Positions 8,921-19,137 of a stretch of DNA of 26,771 bases are shown one piece after another (within the stretch, counting starts at the first letter, position 1; each line of letters opens with the position of its first letter). Source of the stretch: Pleurotus ostreatus/Saccharomyces cerevisiae fusant. Lineage: Eukaryota; Opisthokonta. The translations under genes were made by a program, and so were the position numbers. The stretch spans positions 1 through 26,771 of the forward strand of contig JAMQCK010000351.1 of assembly GCA_024196135.1 (NCBI GenBank), written 5' to 3'. The notes beneath the pieces are model-generated. The model made no database searches and was not told where the DNA came from. It saw only the letters and a program-made list of their open reading frames with translations.

Positions 8921-10468
8921 GTTATTCGCGATTATGGTATGTTCTGTGCTACTAGGATTATGCAAAGCTACCATTCATATGGTGTGTCTACGAAATATAC
9001 AGTCAACCAACTAGTCTTTAGAGGGCCAACGCTGCGCGTGGCATACGGTGAGTTAGGAATGTCCCGCGGCTCAGTCATCAGTGAGGTTGTTGAAAGTGAA
9101 TTCCACATTGCCCTCGTGCAGTAGTTTCTCTGGCCGAAGGAAGGCCAAATAACAGTTTTTCATTCTCGCACAAGATGGTTGACGTACTACAATACTGTAT
9201 ACGAATTTTACAAAATTCAGTGAAGGGGACTTGCGCCATTTGCCACTGTAAAAGGGTCCAACATGTGCGCATAGCAGTGCATAGAGTTCGAGGGGAGGAG
9301 CAAAGGTTGAAGGAAAGATAGCAGACAGGGCAGCGTGAGGCGCTGATCGTGAGGGACGTGCATCGCACACGCGGACAATAAGTCCCTCGCTCGTCGAGTA
9401 CCCGTCCAGTTGCATCACGGGGGAGAGGTGAGGAAAGGATGGTGGAGGGAGAGGTTAGTACGTGCCGTATGATGCTGAGTGGGGTAGCTGAATGATGGAG
9501 GAGCTATGGGGATGGGAGTGGGAAATGGGGGACGATAAGGGAGAGGCGGTGGCACGTAGCGCGTCCATTGAAGCTGACTAGAAGCACAGCTCACCTCTTG
9601 CAAAGGGACAAAAGGGGGAGTTGTAGTCACCCCACACTGCAGGAGGAAGTAAAGGTGCTGTGCGTGAAGGGGGCCGTAAGGCGTGGTGCATGAAGTAGTG
9701 GGTGGGAGTACATCCGACTTTCTTGTTGTCAACGGCGAGAGTGACTCCCGACGGGATAGAAGGTGGAGAGGGAGGACAGCGCACTTTTGCCACCGCTGCA
9801 CACTGTGCTACTGCCCACGCTGCCGTTCCTGTGCTGCTATCCGTCTACGCATATCACGCGCGAGGCCCACTTACACCCGAAGCATCTGCGGTCTGCGCGA
9901 GCGGTGCGAGAGGGAGCAGGGACACGAAAGAGCGACGCAGGTCATGAGGGTGCTGCTGAAGGTGCTGTTCACGCCTCGAGCGATTACTGTCCACCCTCGA
10001 AAATTGTCTGAGAGCAGATATGGAAGGGCGGGGACGATCAAAGGTGCTCCTGCGTGAGCCGCCATGTCAACCGCGTAGGTGCTCGTGCGTCATCGCGGAT
10101 GCATGTAGAATGTTAGTATCATCGAAGACGGAGAGGGTATGATCCCACACCTCTCGCCCGCCTCCTTCAGCCGATGTTGCCGCGGCACGGGCGCCGGGCG
10201 GCGTGGTGGCGACTCGCCAGCAAGCATGTTGTTACATGGGCCGGGCAGTGATAAAATTCTACCAGATGCTATATTTGAGGAATGAAAAGTGGAGAAAGGG
10301 GTAGGGGAGGTGAAAGACGGCAAGGGAGAAGAACGGCGATGGTGGTGTTGGTTAAAGCGCGACTTATTTCGGGAGGTCACACCAAGTCACACATCTGATT
10401 GTGCGACCTTAGAGAAGAAAGATGTACGTTGGGCATTAAATATTGTACTAATATATGTGTACGGTTGA

Positions 10469-10519
10469 TTCGCGCCACACCGACACGCCGCGCTACGCGC
10501 AGCGTCGGTGTGACGCGAA
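10469..10519. repeat. 51-nt near-perfect inverted repeat
   Basis: Arms TTCGCG-CACACCGAC and GTCGGTGTG-CGCGAA pair almost fully across 51 nt. By my count 21 of 25 positions pair, including an uninterrupted 9-bp block (CACACCGAC/GTCGGTGTG) flanked by a 6-bp block. It sits about 190-240 bp past the stop of the minus-strand F-box gene, so it may be in that gene's 3' UTR. A tiny hairpin/MITE-like relic is the other possibility; I see no clear target-site duplication. Confidence 0.8.
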
Positions 10520-10563
10520 GGCCAGGTCAAAGTAATCGCGTCACGTCGTTGCTTGTAACTGTA

Positions 10564-10610
10564 TCAGGCAATTTGTGGCGAACGCGGTAAGTTCCCGCAA
10601 TTGTGCCTGA
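10564..10610. repeat. Imperfect inverted repeat
   Basis: TCAGGCA at 10564-10570 pairs with TGCCTGA at 10604-10610. AATT and GAAC words inside also pair with small bulges. It is weaker than the neighbouring 51-nt repeat and may have no function. Confidence 0.4.
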
Positions 10611-10706
10611 GAATCGTAATCATGATTGGTTGCAGCGTTGAGTCTTGGGCTAAAAAGTTGGCTTTTCGTGGGTGTAAAGGATGAGTTACTCATATACATT
10701 CCTAAC

Positions 10707-12288
10707 TCACCAATCTGCACTTGCTCCCTTCAGGGTGGTTAGATCTATCGGATATATCAAGCACCAGAATTGTAAGATACGTAAGCTTCCCTTGCGAGAC
10801 ATGACCATCTTGTCCAACGCTGCCTCTTTTGCTCCCCAAGTACAACCAACGGACAAGTCGCTGAGAAGCGGGAGATAGCAATGACAGGAATGGATGGTTA
10901 GAATATCTAACAGTTTTCTCGAGGTCGGCATCCTATATGCCGATAGCTCCTTCAGATCCTGAAAAGTATCCCGCTGTACTAGTTCGACAAGTTGCTCCTC
11001 GTCGCCAGTATACAGGAACCGCTCGAGCCTAGCGCCGGACTTTGCGAGCATATCTGTGGCGGTCGACCACAGCTGCCTCCGCAAGTGGGAATTCGCGTGG
11101 CTAGCGTGATCATCGATGGCAAGATGTCGGAGACGAGGAACAAGAATGTGGGCAAAGAAGGTATGCGTGTCATCGGCCCGATTGACCACCATGAGTGTGT
11201 GAAGATTCGGGGCTTGGGTGACAGACAGGTCGCCGTCATCGGGAAGCCTGGGCCAGCCGAGGGAGTCGACATGTAGCACTTCCATGCGCGGGCACGTTTG
11301 GAACAGCATGAGAACCTCGGGCGTCCGACAGTTTCGGTTTAAAAGGCTCAGCTCGCGTAAGTCCTGCCAGGTGTCTGGCGCTTGGTTCACCAGTCTGAGT
11401 ATGTTGTTGTTCGCGAGAGTGAGCGAAATTTGTCGCAGGTGGGGCGACGACATGGCCCACGACCAGATTGTGTCACGAATGTCCGAACGAACGCCGTGGA
11501 TCATGACAGAGGACAGCGACTCGGCACGCGCGGTAGACAGGAAGAGGGCGTCGTCGAGTTTGAGACTGTCCGCGAAAAGAACTAGTGTGTGCCACCGTTG
11601 CGCATGAGGCACGATTATCCGAAGTAGTGCATCAAGCGCTAGATGCGGGGTACCAGGCTTCGTGCGAACATGAAGGATGAGAGGTAGATTTCCTGAGTTT
11701 CGGACATGAAGCGCGGCCCAGTGCAGCTGCCGGCGCGCACAGAGGTCGTCGGCAAGGATTCTGGTCCAGAGGCAGGGAGTACCTGTCGCGACGGCGCTCC
11801 AATAGGCGCAAACCGCCGTGAGCACCGCGGGCGCTCGAAGATGCGAAGGTATGTTGGGGCTGCGTCGGCCTTCCTGCGCATCAATGGTCTCGCCGAACAT
11901 CCAGCAACGATCGACGGGAGGTAACGAGAGGATGAATATCTCGGAGAGGAGCTCGAAGGGGAGACGGTTGATTAAAGACGTGTCTGGTTCCGCGGGCGTC
12001 TTTGTGGATGGCCGGAAGGAAACGACATCGCCGAAGAGATTGGCCTGCTGCTCGACAGCCGCAAATTGCGACAGTCTCGAGTCACGATTAACGAGCTGAT
12101 ATAGCATGAGCTCATCTGCATGCCTTGAAAGGAGAAGGACTCACGCCGGGGGTGAGAGGTGGTAGATCGACGAGATGACCGCCGCGCTTGAGAGGCGGTG
12201 GCGTCAACGCTGACATCGAGCCCGGGCGTGGTGGCGGCTGTGGCCACATCATCGACTGCGGATAGAAGTGTTTCGGAGGCCAGGACAT
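10707..12288 (-). CDS. F-box / LRR-like protein
   Basis: F-box proteins bring substrates to SCF ubiquitin ligases through Skp1; the substrate here is unknown. Exon 1 is 12288-12145 and exon 2 is 12095-10707, with a 49-nt intron (GTGAGT...ATCAG); the product is 510 aa. Exon 1 gives a Pro-rich 48-residue leader. The F-box covers about residues 89-161: INRLPFELLSEIF, then a loop, then LTAVCAYWSAVATGTPCLW. The rest is made of Leu-rich strands (LRQISLTLANN, LRELSLLNRN, MEVLHVDSL, LHTLMVVNRA, LRHLAIDDH) typical of the LRR-like half of mushroom F-box proteins. The start at 12288 gives a phase-0 junction. If the intron is not real, an in-frame ATG at 12107 would still leave the F-box intact. It is followed on the same strand by another F-box gene upstream at 12823-14578. 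Confidence 0.85.
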
Positions 12289-12822
12289 TTTGTATACACG
12301 ATAACTGAGAAGAGAATGAGCCGATGGACTTTTGCATGCCAGAAGAGGACGCACGGATGGACTGCAAACTTCAAGTCGGAGACGCACCGGGCGTACACTG
12401 CAGACAAGGGAGTAGGGGAGATATCAGAGCGCAGAATCGTAATATACTCGGATTCCGTCGTCAAGGCAGAACAAGGGCTACCATGTTCGGACGACTTCGC
12501 GAGGTGCGCGAAGATCTGTATCCCCGACAGGAAACAAAGGGTGCAACGGACTTAGAATGGGACAGCACGTCAATTCGCGCGAAGGACGAAGATTGTCCAT
12601 GCCATATATGCTGACACTTCAAACCTGAGATACTCTCACGGCCAGATGATGATGACAGCCGGGAGGCTGCCCAAACAAACACTGGCACAGAACAGCCACG
12701 TGGTGAATGATCTTGGACCTACAAGTGTCGACGCCACGGGATCTAGGTAACAAGTAGTGAGAATCACCAGGTCAAAGGCCCGACATGCTTTGCAGAGATG
12801 TATACATTGTAAGTAGGATATG
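12289..12822. other. Intergenic region between two F-box genes
   Basis: 534 bp between two minus-strand F-box genes. It must hold the promoter of the 12288 gene and the 3' flank of the 14578 gene. I see no gene, clear TATA box or repeat. Confidence 0.4.
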
Positions 12823-14578
12823 CTACTCCCCACGTTTGTCCTCGAATTCTTCGAAGTCCACCCACGGTCCGTTCTTGACCTTGCGATGCCAGCGCAGCAT
12901 CCTCGATACGCGATCCCACGCATATTCGCGGGCAATCACCGGGCCTTCGTCGTCGTCGTCGTAATAGTGCCACTCGTCATCGCCACGATACACCACCTCC
13001 ATGAGCGCAGGGAACAGCGTACTGAGACAATCCGCTACGTCGTCAGTCGTTCCGATACGCCCATCGTTGATCTCCAAGCGCTTGAGCGCAGGAACGCCTC
13101 CGCGTATAGCTGCTGCAATCTCCTCGCTAGACAGGGATAACGAATACGCATCTAGTTTAAGATTGACGGTCTCGAGCCTCTTGCAGTGCCGAGCGAAAGC
13201 AAGGAGGGTCTTGAGCGTCGACGCTGTCCCCGTCACATTCGGTATGCGCAAGTGCACCATATTCGGCCACCATTGCGCGAGCTCGGCATAGTCATCGTCC
13301 GTGAGGCCTATGGCCCCTCCGGATTCGCCGAGAGAGGCACTCTCCAGCAGTCGGTAATGGGAGAGCGGGCGGAAGAACTCGATGGGTACCATGGCCGGAT
13401 TGGGAAGCTGGTTAACGACGGGAATGGGCGGCTGGCCGGCTATTATGTTGAGATGCACCAGCGTCGCTGGAGAGCAGTGCTGGGCTACGGCCTCGATCAG
13501 CTGCCTCATCTCGTCGCGGGTGCGGAAGCAGGTGATCGGCATCTTCAGGACCTCCATCTCGAGCGGCTCATTACCCAGTGACCGCAGGAGAGCCATAGCA
13601 AAATCCGGGCACACGCGAGGAAGGTGAAGAGAGCGCAGGGACCAGATGAGGGTCGATTCGAGTGCATGAAGAGCCAATGCGCTTTCCGGCTTCATCAGCA
13701 CATGCGAGGGGTCGCAAAGTCGCAGATGGGTGAGTTGTTGACAGTGTCCGAGGACCACTACGAGCAGACCCGCGATATCGAGGCCGACAAGGAGGGATAA
13801 GTGGGTGATGGTAGGCATAGACACAATGTTGTAGCCCAAAACCTTCGCTCCTTTGAGGTCACGGTCAAAATCATGTTCCGCGAGAGTGAGAAGAAGATGG
13901 GCAAGGCGGGGGCACTGGCGCGATATGTCGCCAAGTACCGGGATACCGTCGCATTGCACCCATATCTGAAGGTCCCACAGTTTTGGAGAGCATAAAAGTG
14001 GCAGGAAATCATTGTCGCTGGGTTCGTGTGTGGTGACATGGAGCCGCTCGAGGTTAGGTAAGGGGAGCGCATTGGGACGAGTCGCAGATATCATGGCAAG
14101 ACTGGATGGCGTGCAAAGCTGGCTGTCGAAGCGCAGGACTCTCACGTGCCGGCCCAATTTCTCGATAGGCTCCCAATCCTTTCCGCTCAGATCCCTGGCA
14201 ATATGCTGATAAAATGACTCAACCCAAAATTCTCCCGATCGAGGTTGCTGAACTCACCAATTGGGTCGCGTTACCCTGCTCAAGAAAAGACGACTGCCTG
14301 CTCACGTCAATGGTAGTCCACGCATCCGTGGGAAGGAGCTTCAACAGTGGCAGCTGGTCCGGAAGCATCTCCCAGAGCAAGGGCGTAGCGCATTCGTTCC
14401 AGAATTTTGACACGAGCGCGTATCTGCTGAGTAATCGAGCAGACGTGCATATATCCATGCTCGTTGGGATACAATGCACAACGTATTTTGGACGAGCGCC
14501 GGCTGAATCGAGGATTGCACAAAGTAGCTCGGGTATTTCGATAGGTCGACTTCGTGCGGACTTCGCGGGTGACTCCAT
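12823..14578 (-). CDS. F-box / LRR-like protein
   Basis: A second F-box family member in tandem with the preceding one. Exons 14578-14258 and 14205-12823 with a 52-nt intron give 567 aa. The donor is GTGAGT; the acceptor TTTATCAG is the one that keeps frame (junction ...NATQL then HIARDLSGKDW), while a nearer CAG eight bases downstream would not. A divergent F-box spans about residues 12-70 (IEIPELLCAILDSA ... LLSRYALVSKFWNECATPLLWEML). The C-terminal part carries Leu-rich repeats-like strands (LERLHVTTHE, LTHLRLCD, LRSLHLPRV, LVHLNIIAG, MVHLRIPNV, LETVNLKLDA, LKRLEINDGR). The tail is acidic (YYDDDDEGP). The likely role is substrate recognition in an SCF ligase, by family inference. Confidence 0.85.
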
Positions 14579-15022
14579 TGTGACGGCTGTGGAAGAACGT
14601 AGAACGAGGGCGGTAGGAGTTTCGAGTTACGCAAGGTAGAAGAAGGGCCCAGCGGAGGTGTGTACACTCGGCGAGATCGTGGCTCTGATGATGGCATGCA
14701 GCGACCGACGTCGGAATCAGTCCGCGGAGGATGCCGAAGCCAGGTCACGTGCGCTCAGCCGCTGGACCCACATGAACCAACTATAACGCTACGTCCTCTG
14801 GTGAAGGCATCCACCTGCACTGTTAGCTCCTTTCGGGTTTGTATTCCCGACAGTCATTAGTCCATGTCATAAGAAGCTGGACAGAAAAGTTATGTATTGT
14901 ACAGGGTCATATATCTTTTATGCGTCGTAGAGTATATGTTAAGTCCCTGAGGCAGAGCGCTTGGGGATATATTCCGGAGGCCGCCCCCGCACTCCTCACG
15001 TCCACCCGGGGACCAGGCACCG
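14579..15022. other. Intergenic region upstream of the F-box gene
   Basis: 444 bp between two minus-strand genes. AT-rich sequence at about 14890-14945 fits a 3' end of the 15023 gene. No gene is seen. Confidence 0.4.
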
Positions 15023-15935
15023 TCACCTCCAGTTCTCCGCGGCCCACTCGCGCAATTCGCAGACGAGAAGCTTGGCAGCTTTCTCCAGCGACTCATCACG
15101 CGAGCTGCGCTGCACCTCCACAATCGTCTTCCGCCTCGACGACAGGGTGAGCACGAGCCCAACGCGCCACGGACTGAACGTCGCGCTCAGCAAGCGGAAC
15201 GGTATCGGTCGACCTCCCCGAGTCGGCGTGCCCGCGCGCGAGGAGCCCGAGTACGAGACGACGCCGTCGCGCACGCCGTACTTGCAGACTAGGTCCTCAA
15301 GCCGTGCACGGGGCTGCATGACGCTGAAGATGTCCTTGTACGCCTCCTCGCGCTCTAGGTGGAGCGACGTCGCATCCGCCCAGGCGTCCTCGCGGACCTT
15401 GAGCGCGATGAAGAGGTCAAAGACGCGCGTCTCGCGAGGGAGGGTGTCGGGGAACGGGGTCGGGAGCGCTTCCTGCGAAGTCGAAGGCGGGCCGTGCTTC
15501 TCTGATGTTGAGTCCTCGTATGACGGGGCAGAGATGAGGAGGGGAAACGGGTCGGAGGTGTACGGCGGGCGGACGAGGGATTCGTATGCGGGAAGATAGA
15601 TCGACCGGAGGACGTGCATGCAAGCTGTGCAAGGATTAGGTTCCGGGGTACATCAAGACGAGTGAATTGGACGCACCGATGTAGAACGCGCGGTTGACGA
15701 TGCGAAGGTTCATGGAGATCCAGTACAGCACCCTTCGCTGCCGCTCGGCCGTGCTCTCGTCGAGATACGGTGTCTGAGGCAGCGTCGCGTACACGATGTT
15801 CAACAGGAGGTGAGGCGGTATGTCCGTGATACGTCTCTTGCGGTGCGAGCCGGAGGGGAAGGGAGGCGGGCCTTGAGTGGCGGCTGAGTAGGACGGCGGG
15901 GGTGCTGGCGCAGCCTTCTCCATGTTGACAATCAT
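15023..15935 (-). CDS. Conserved-looking hypothetical protein with PPxY motif
   Basis: I cannot name this family with confidence. Exons 15935-15677 and 15624-15023 with a 52-nt intron (GTGCGT...CTAATCCTTGCACAG) give 286 aa with frame kept. A short Pro-rich N-terminus includes PPSY (residues 13-16), a PPxY motif of the kind bound by WW domains such as those of Rsp5/Nedd4 ligases. A basic RKRR patch follows, then a helical block (IPPHLLLNIVYATLP, RRVLYWISMNLRIVNRAFYIACMHVLR) and a folded C-terminal domain ending in ELREWAAENWR. No signal peptide or clear membrane segment is visible. The start is uncertain. A donor at 16016 could join to 15936 (5' UTR intron). It could instead join to 15904, fusing a 62-residue N-terminal exon that begins at 16203 in frame and replacing the first residues. 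I chose the ATG at 15935. Confidence 0.75.
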
Positions 15936-15936
15936 A

Positions 15937-16016
15937 CTGGCAGTGGAATTGAGTGCAGGGGGAAGGGGGAAGTAAGGTGAGTGAGATGCTCGAGCGGTAT
16001 GGTTCGATCGACTCAC
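15937..16016 (-). other. Candidate 5' UTR intron
   Basis: A good GTGAGT donor (16016-16011) and a CTGCCAG acceptor (ending 15937), 80 nt apart, with an ACTCAC branch-like word, lie directly upstream of the ATG at 15935. The open frame through the donor is readthrough of this intron. Confidence 0.45.
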
Positions 16017-16868
16017 CGAGATCTGTTATAAGCGCGCGCTCAAACGACTGCGCAACTGAGCGGACTGAAGAGTCACTGCGCGTAGCCACTAGAGGCTGCG
16101 GATCCACGCGGTGAGATGTATGGGAAGAAGCAAAGACAGGGACGTCGAGAGCAGCCCAAGGTGCCGGTGATGACTGCAAGACGTAGGTTCTGCTGTTGAG
16201 CACCGCCTCTCAAGGTAGGCGCTGAGGTCATGAGATGGTCTCGGCGGCTTCGTCGTATCAGCCGGCGCGGGCCGAATACAATGTCAAGAAGTGTGGCATG
16301 TCCATGATGGACGAAATTGCAGCGACAATTCGGGCGAGGGAAAGGGAGTACGATGAGTGTTGGAAGGTGAAGACTCAGAAGAGTTTGATGAAGACGCCGA
16401 ATCATGCCTGGGTTCGGGCGCCTCTTCGCGGCCCGAATGCGGATAGGCACGTTCCCGACGCCGATCTTTGTGATCACTCCTTTCTTTCTACCGTCAACAT
16501 CTCAACAAGTTGAACAATGTTCACTCCGAACAAGAGGTAGCGGATCCTTTGATAGTAGCAGGATTTCACAGCCAGCGAGCCTCAAAGGGCTGCGTATGAT
16601 CAGTGATCACAAAGGAGGTGAGACTGACCGTATGACTCACCACAACTTCAAGTTCGATTCTGGCGCTTCCACCGACATTCAGTGACTCACCTGTGTCCTT
16701 CGCCACACTTGCAGGCGCCTGTGGCAGCCCCTGCGCTGCCAGTGTAGCTGTCTCTGCTCAGTGCGAAGCCAAAATAGAAGTACAAGTCTACAGCAGTCGA
16801 ACAGCTATTCGATGCATTCTTGCACTCGACACAAACCGTGGGAACTCATGTTTTTGTGTCCGCCGCCA

Positions 16869-16874
16869 TATAAG
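16869..16874 (+). promoter_or_regulatory. TATA box candidate for the 16925 gene
   Basis: TATAAG in the context CATATAAGGC, about 51 bp upstream of the ATG at 16925. This implies a very short 5' UTR. A second AT-rich word (TTTATAT) lies near 16902. Confidence 0.4.
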
Positions 16875-16924
16875 GCGCCTCGAGTGTTGTCCTTGGCCAA
16901 GTTTATATCTGCTCCGACCCCGCC

Positions 16925-18842
16925 ATGAGCCGTGCCCCGCTGATTAGCGCCGCCGCCATTCCTCCCCCTCCGACGAACCTCGTCTTCTCTACGCCACCGC
17001 CGCCACCCAGCTGGCCAGTGCCCCTCGATGCTGACCTTATCTACAGGCTCTTCGTCCAGCTTGACACGCTTCTTTCGAAGGAATTCGGAGATCACCCCGT
17101 GACGCTTGTTGTTCACGGTGGCGCGTCAATTCTTTTGCACCCTGAGTTGGCGCAGACTCAGTTTCAGCCGCGGCGCACTACAACGCGCGATGTCAATTAC
17201 ATAGGCAACGCTTTTGCTACAGAGTGGCATCTGCGTGGAGTTATAGATGCACGCGCCCGGCTTCAAGGATTAGCACGAGAGGCCGCAAGTGATCTCCGCG
17301 TAGACCCCGAGTGGCTCAACGCGAACGCGGACCATTTTCTGCCCACTACGACTGAGTATGTGCTGTGTGTTCGTGGCATTAGATCATCGCCTAACCAAAG
17401 ATCGACACGCAGCGCATCTGGCCTAGCCCGCTTTCCGGTGTACGACGCAGCTATTCATCTGAACGGAAATTCGCAATCGCAGACGCTGTTCAGGGGGAAG
17501 TCACTTTCGGTGACCAGCGTGCCCATGTACTGGTCAATAGCGTTGAAGCTGCGGCGCTTCAAGCGTTGGGACGCGGCAGACATTTGCCTGCTTCTCAAGT
17601 GAGTCTCGTGTCCTATTGCAAACATCCAACACTGATCGCCACCCAAGGAATGCGAGTGCTTTCCCATGGATGGCAAAGACGATCGAAGATTCCATACGGA
17701 GGAACTGTGCTGGCTCCTTTCCGGAGGGTGTGTGGTTTTCTGGAACCTATTTGGCCGAGCAGAGGGGCAAGATGCAGCAAATCGTCGACATGCTCGACGG
17801 GCGTCGACCCATACCTGATCCAGAATATACAACGCGCCGCCTGCGCACGGCATCCACTCCCGCTCGCTATCCATCGCGGGCTGGCGCAGCCACTATGCCA
17901 CCCATCCCTCGCGCCCTTCCAGAGCACCTACGCCCGTACACGGGCGTCCGACCAGCGACAACCGGACCTGCGGTCATCCCCCCTTATCCCAGTAACGGCG
18001 CTCTCCCTAGTAGCTCTCGACCGTATACTGCGCAGTCGCATCGCTCAGGTCACCCGAGCAACACGACTGGGCCCCTTCGACCGCCCCACTTCTACCACCC
18101 TCGCGAGCGTGGGTACAGCAGTGACTCGACGGCGTCTATTAGCTCAGGCGGCTCCTCCTCCGCCGGGTCCCTGAGTGAAAGTGACGCAGGCTCGGACACT
18201 GGCAGCGAGTATGACGTTGGCGAATTCAATGCCGACTTCGCTGGAATGACGCCGCCGCCAGCGCACTGGCGTGGGCGACCGTTGCCTCCGTCGGCGGAGA
18301 CGGCGTCGATGTCCTCGGGCAGTTCGGTGAGCGGGGACACCACGCCGAGAGCGCGTACGCGGTCCATGTATCCGTCGATGTCCCCCGCTATGTCGGTGTC
18401 CTCCGCCCCGGGCTCGTCGACGTATCATCCGTCTACTCACGCGCATGCGCGTCTAGGTGGGCACCATCGGTCTGGACACGAAGCTCCCATCCCCGGGTCG
18501 CCTGCCTACTCCCTCGCGTCCTCATTCTCCTCGATGAGCATCGCCAACTTCCCCAACGCCGCCACTTCGCGCGGAAGCGAGCGGCAGCCCTCGCACCTGA
18601 GCCACTCGGCCTACCCTTCGCCAACGCCGCTCCCTCGCGCGCCGCCGTCTTCGCGTTCGCGGACGACGTCGTTTGCTTCGACCGCTGGATCGTACTCGGC
18701 GCCGGTGGGTGCGCCTCAGAGCTTGCCCGCGCCCGAGCTCTACACTGCGCCGAGGGCTGCTCCGGGGTACTACGACGCTCGTCGGCACCCGAAGTCTTCG
18801 CGTGGTCGGGATGCCTCGAGGTTCATCCCGCCGCCGCCCTAG
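16925..18842 (+). CDS. Nucleotidyltransferase-fold protein with Ser/Pro-rich tail
   Basis: Exons 16925-17598 and 17648-18842 with a 49-nt intron (GTGAGT...CCCAAG) give 622 aa. Residues about 30-260 resemble a family common in mushroom genomes with a nucleotidyltransferase-like fold: HGGASILL (from residue 64), then RRTTTRDVNYI (83-93), EWLNANAD, and near the end PMYWSIALKLRRFKRWDAADICLLL. In this fold the two metal-binding acidic residues usually appear as Asp-x-Asp. Here the pair is Asp89-Val-Asn91, so catalysis may be weakened or lost; this comparison is from family knowledge, not alignment. Residues about 290-622 are low-complexity, rich in Ser, Pro and Arg with many SSS/SP clusters, likely disordered and phosphorylated. 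A TATA box lies about 51 bp upstream. The role is unknown. Confidence 0.8.
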
Positions 18843-19137
18843 GTGGTGTTGCAGAACGCATTCGACGGCGAGTGCTGGGTTTGATCACGGACCTTTCTTT
18901 ATTATTCATCTTATATCTGGACAGTTCCGTACTTACGTGGTCCTCATCTTTGGTGAGATTTGACGGCTTTAGGATTCTGTAGTCGTGTCTTGCTCGTTTA
19001 CTGACGTTAGTGGTTCCTTCCGATCTTTTTACCTACGTTTGAGCCAGATACTCTTTGCGAATGATATGTCTTGTTCTACTTTCCTTCGAGAACCATATAC
19101 CTAAATGCGGGCACTGACTACTTGAATCCGGCATGAT

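Larger units (their letters stand above)
8921..10706. other. Intergenic region, 1.8 kb, no firm gene
   Basis: No reading frame is convincing. 9419-9560 is strongly purine-rich on the plus strand. A minus-strand frame of about 71 codons (9578-9793) has C-ending codon use and a possible GTGAGC donor near its end, but I could not extend it. Two inverted repeats lie at 10469-10519 and 10564-10610. The right end must contain the 3' flank of the minus-strand F-box gene. Confidence 0.45.
15936..16924. other. Divergent intergenic region
   Basis: About 990 bp between divergently transcribed genes, so it should hold two promoters. It includes the candidate 5' UTR intron or alternative first exon of the minus gene (to 16203). 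A 92-codon plus-strand frame (16235-16513) has no recognisable features. A TATA box for the plus-strand gene lies at 16869-16874. Confidence 0.4.

Noticed and set aside
9415..9801. 128-codon Pro/Thr-rich minus-strand frame
   Set aside because: It arises from a purine-rich plus-strand tract and its composition is explained by low complexity; the overlapping 9578-9793 frame is only marginally better.
16235..16513. 92-codon plus-strand frame in the divergent promoter region
   Set aside because: No recognisable motif, no splice partners, and it sits where two promoters are expected.
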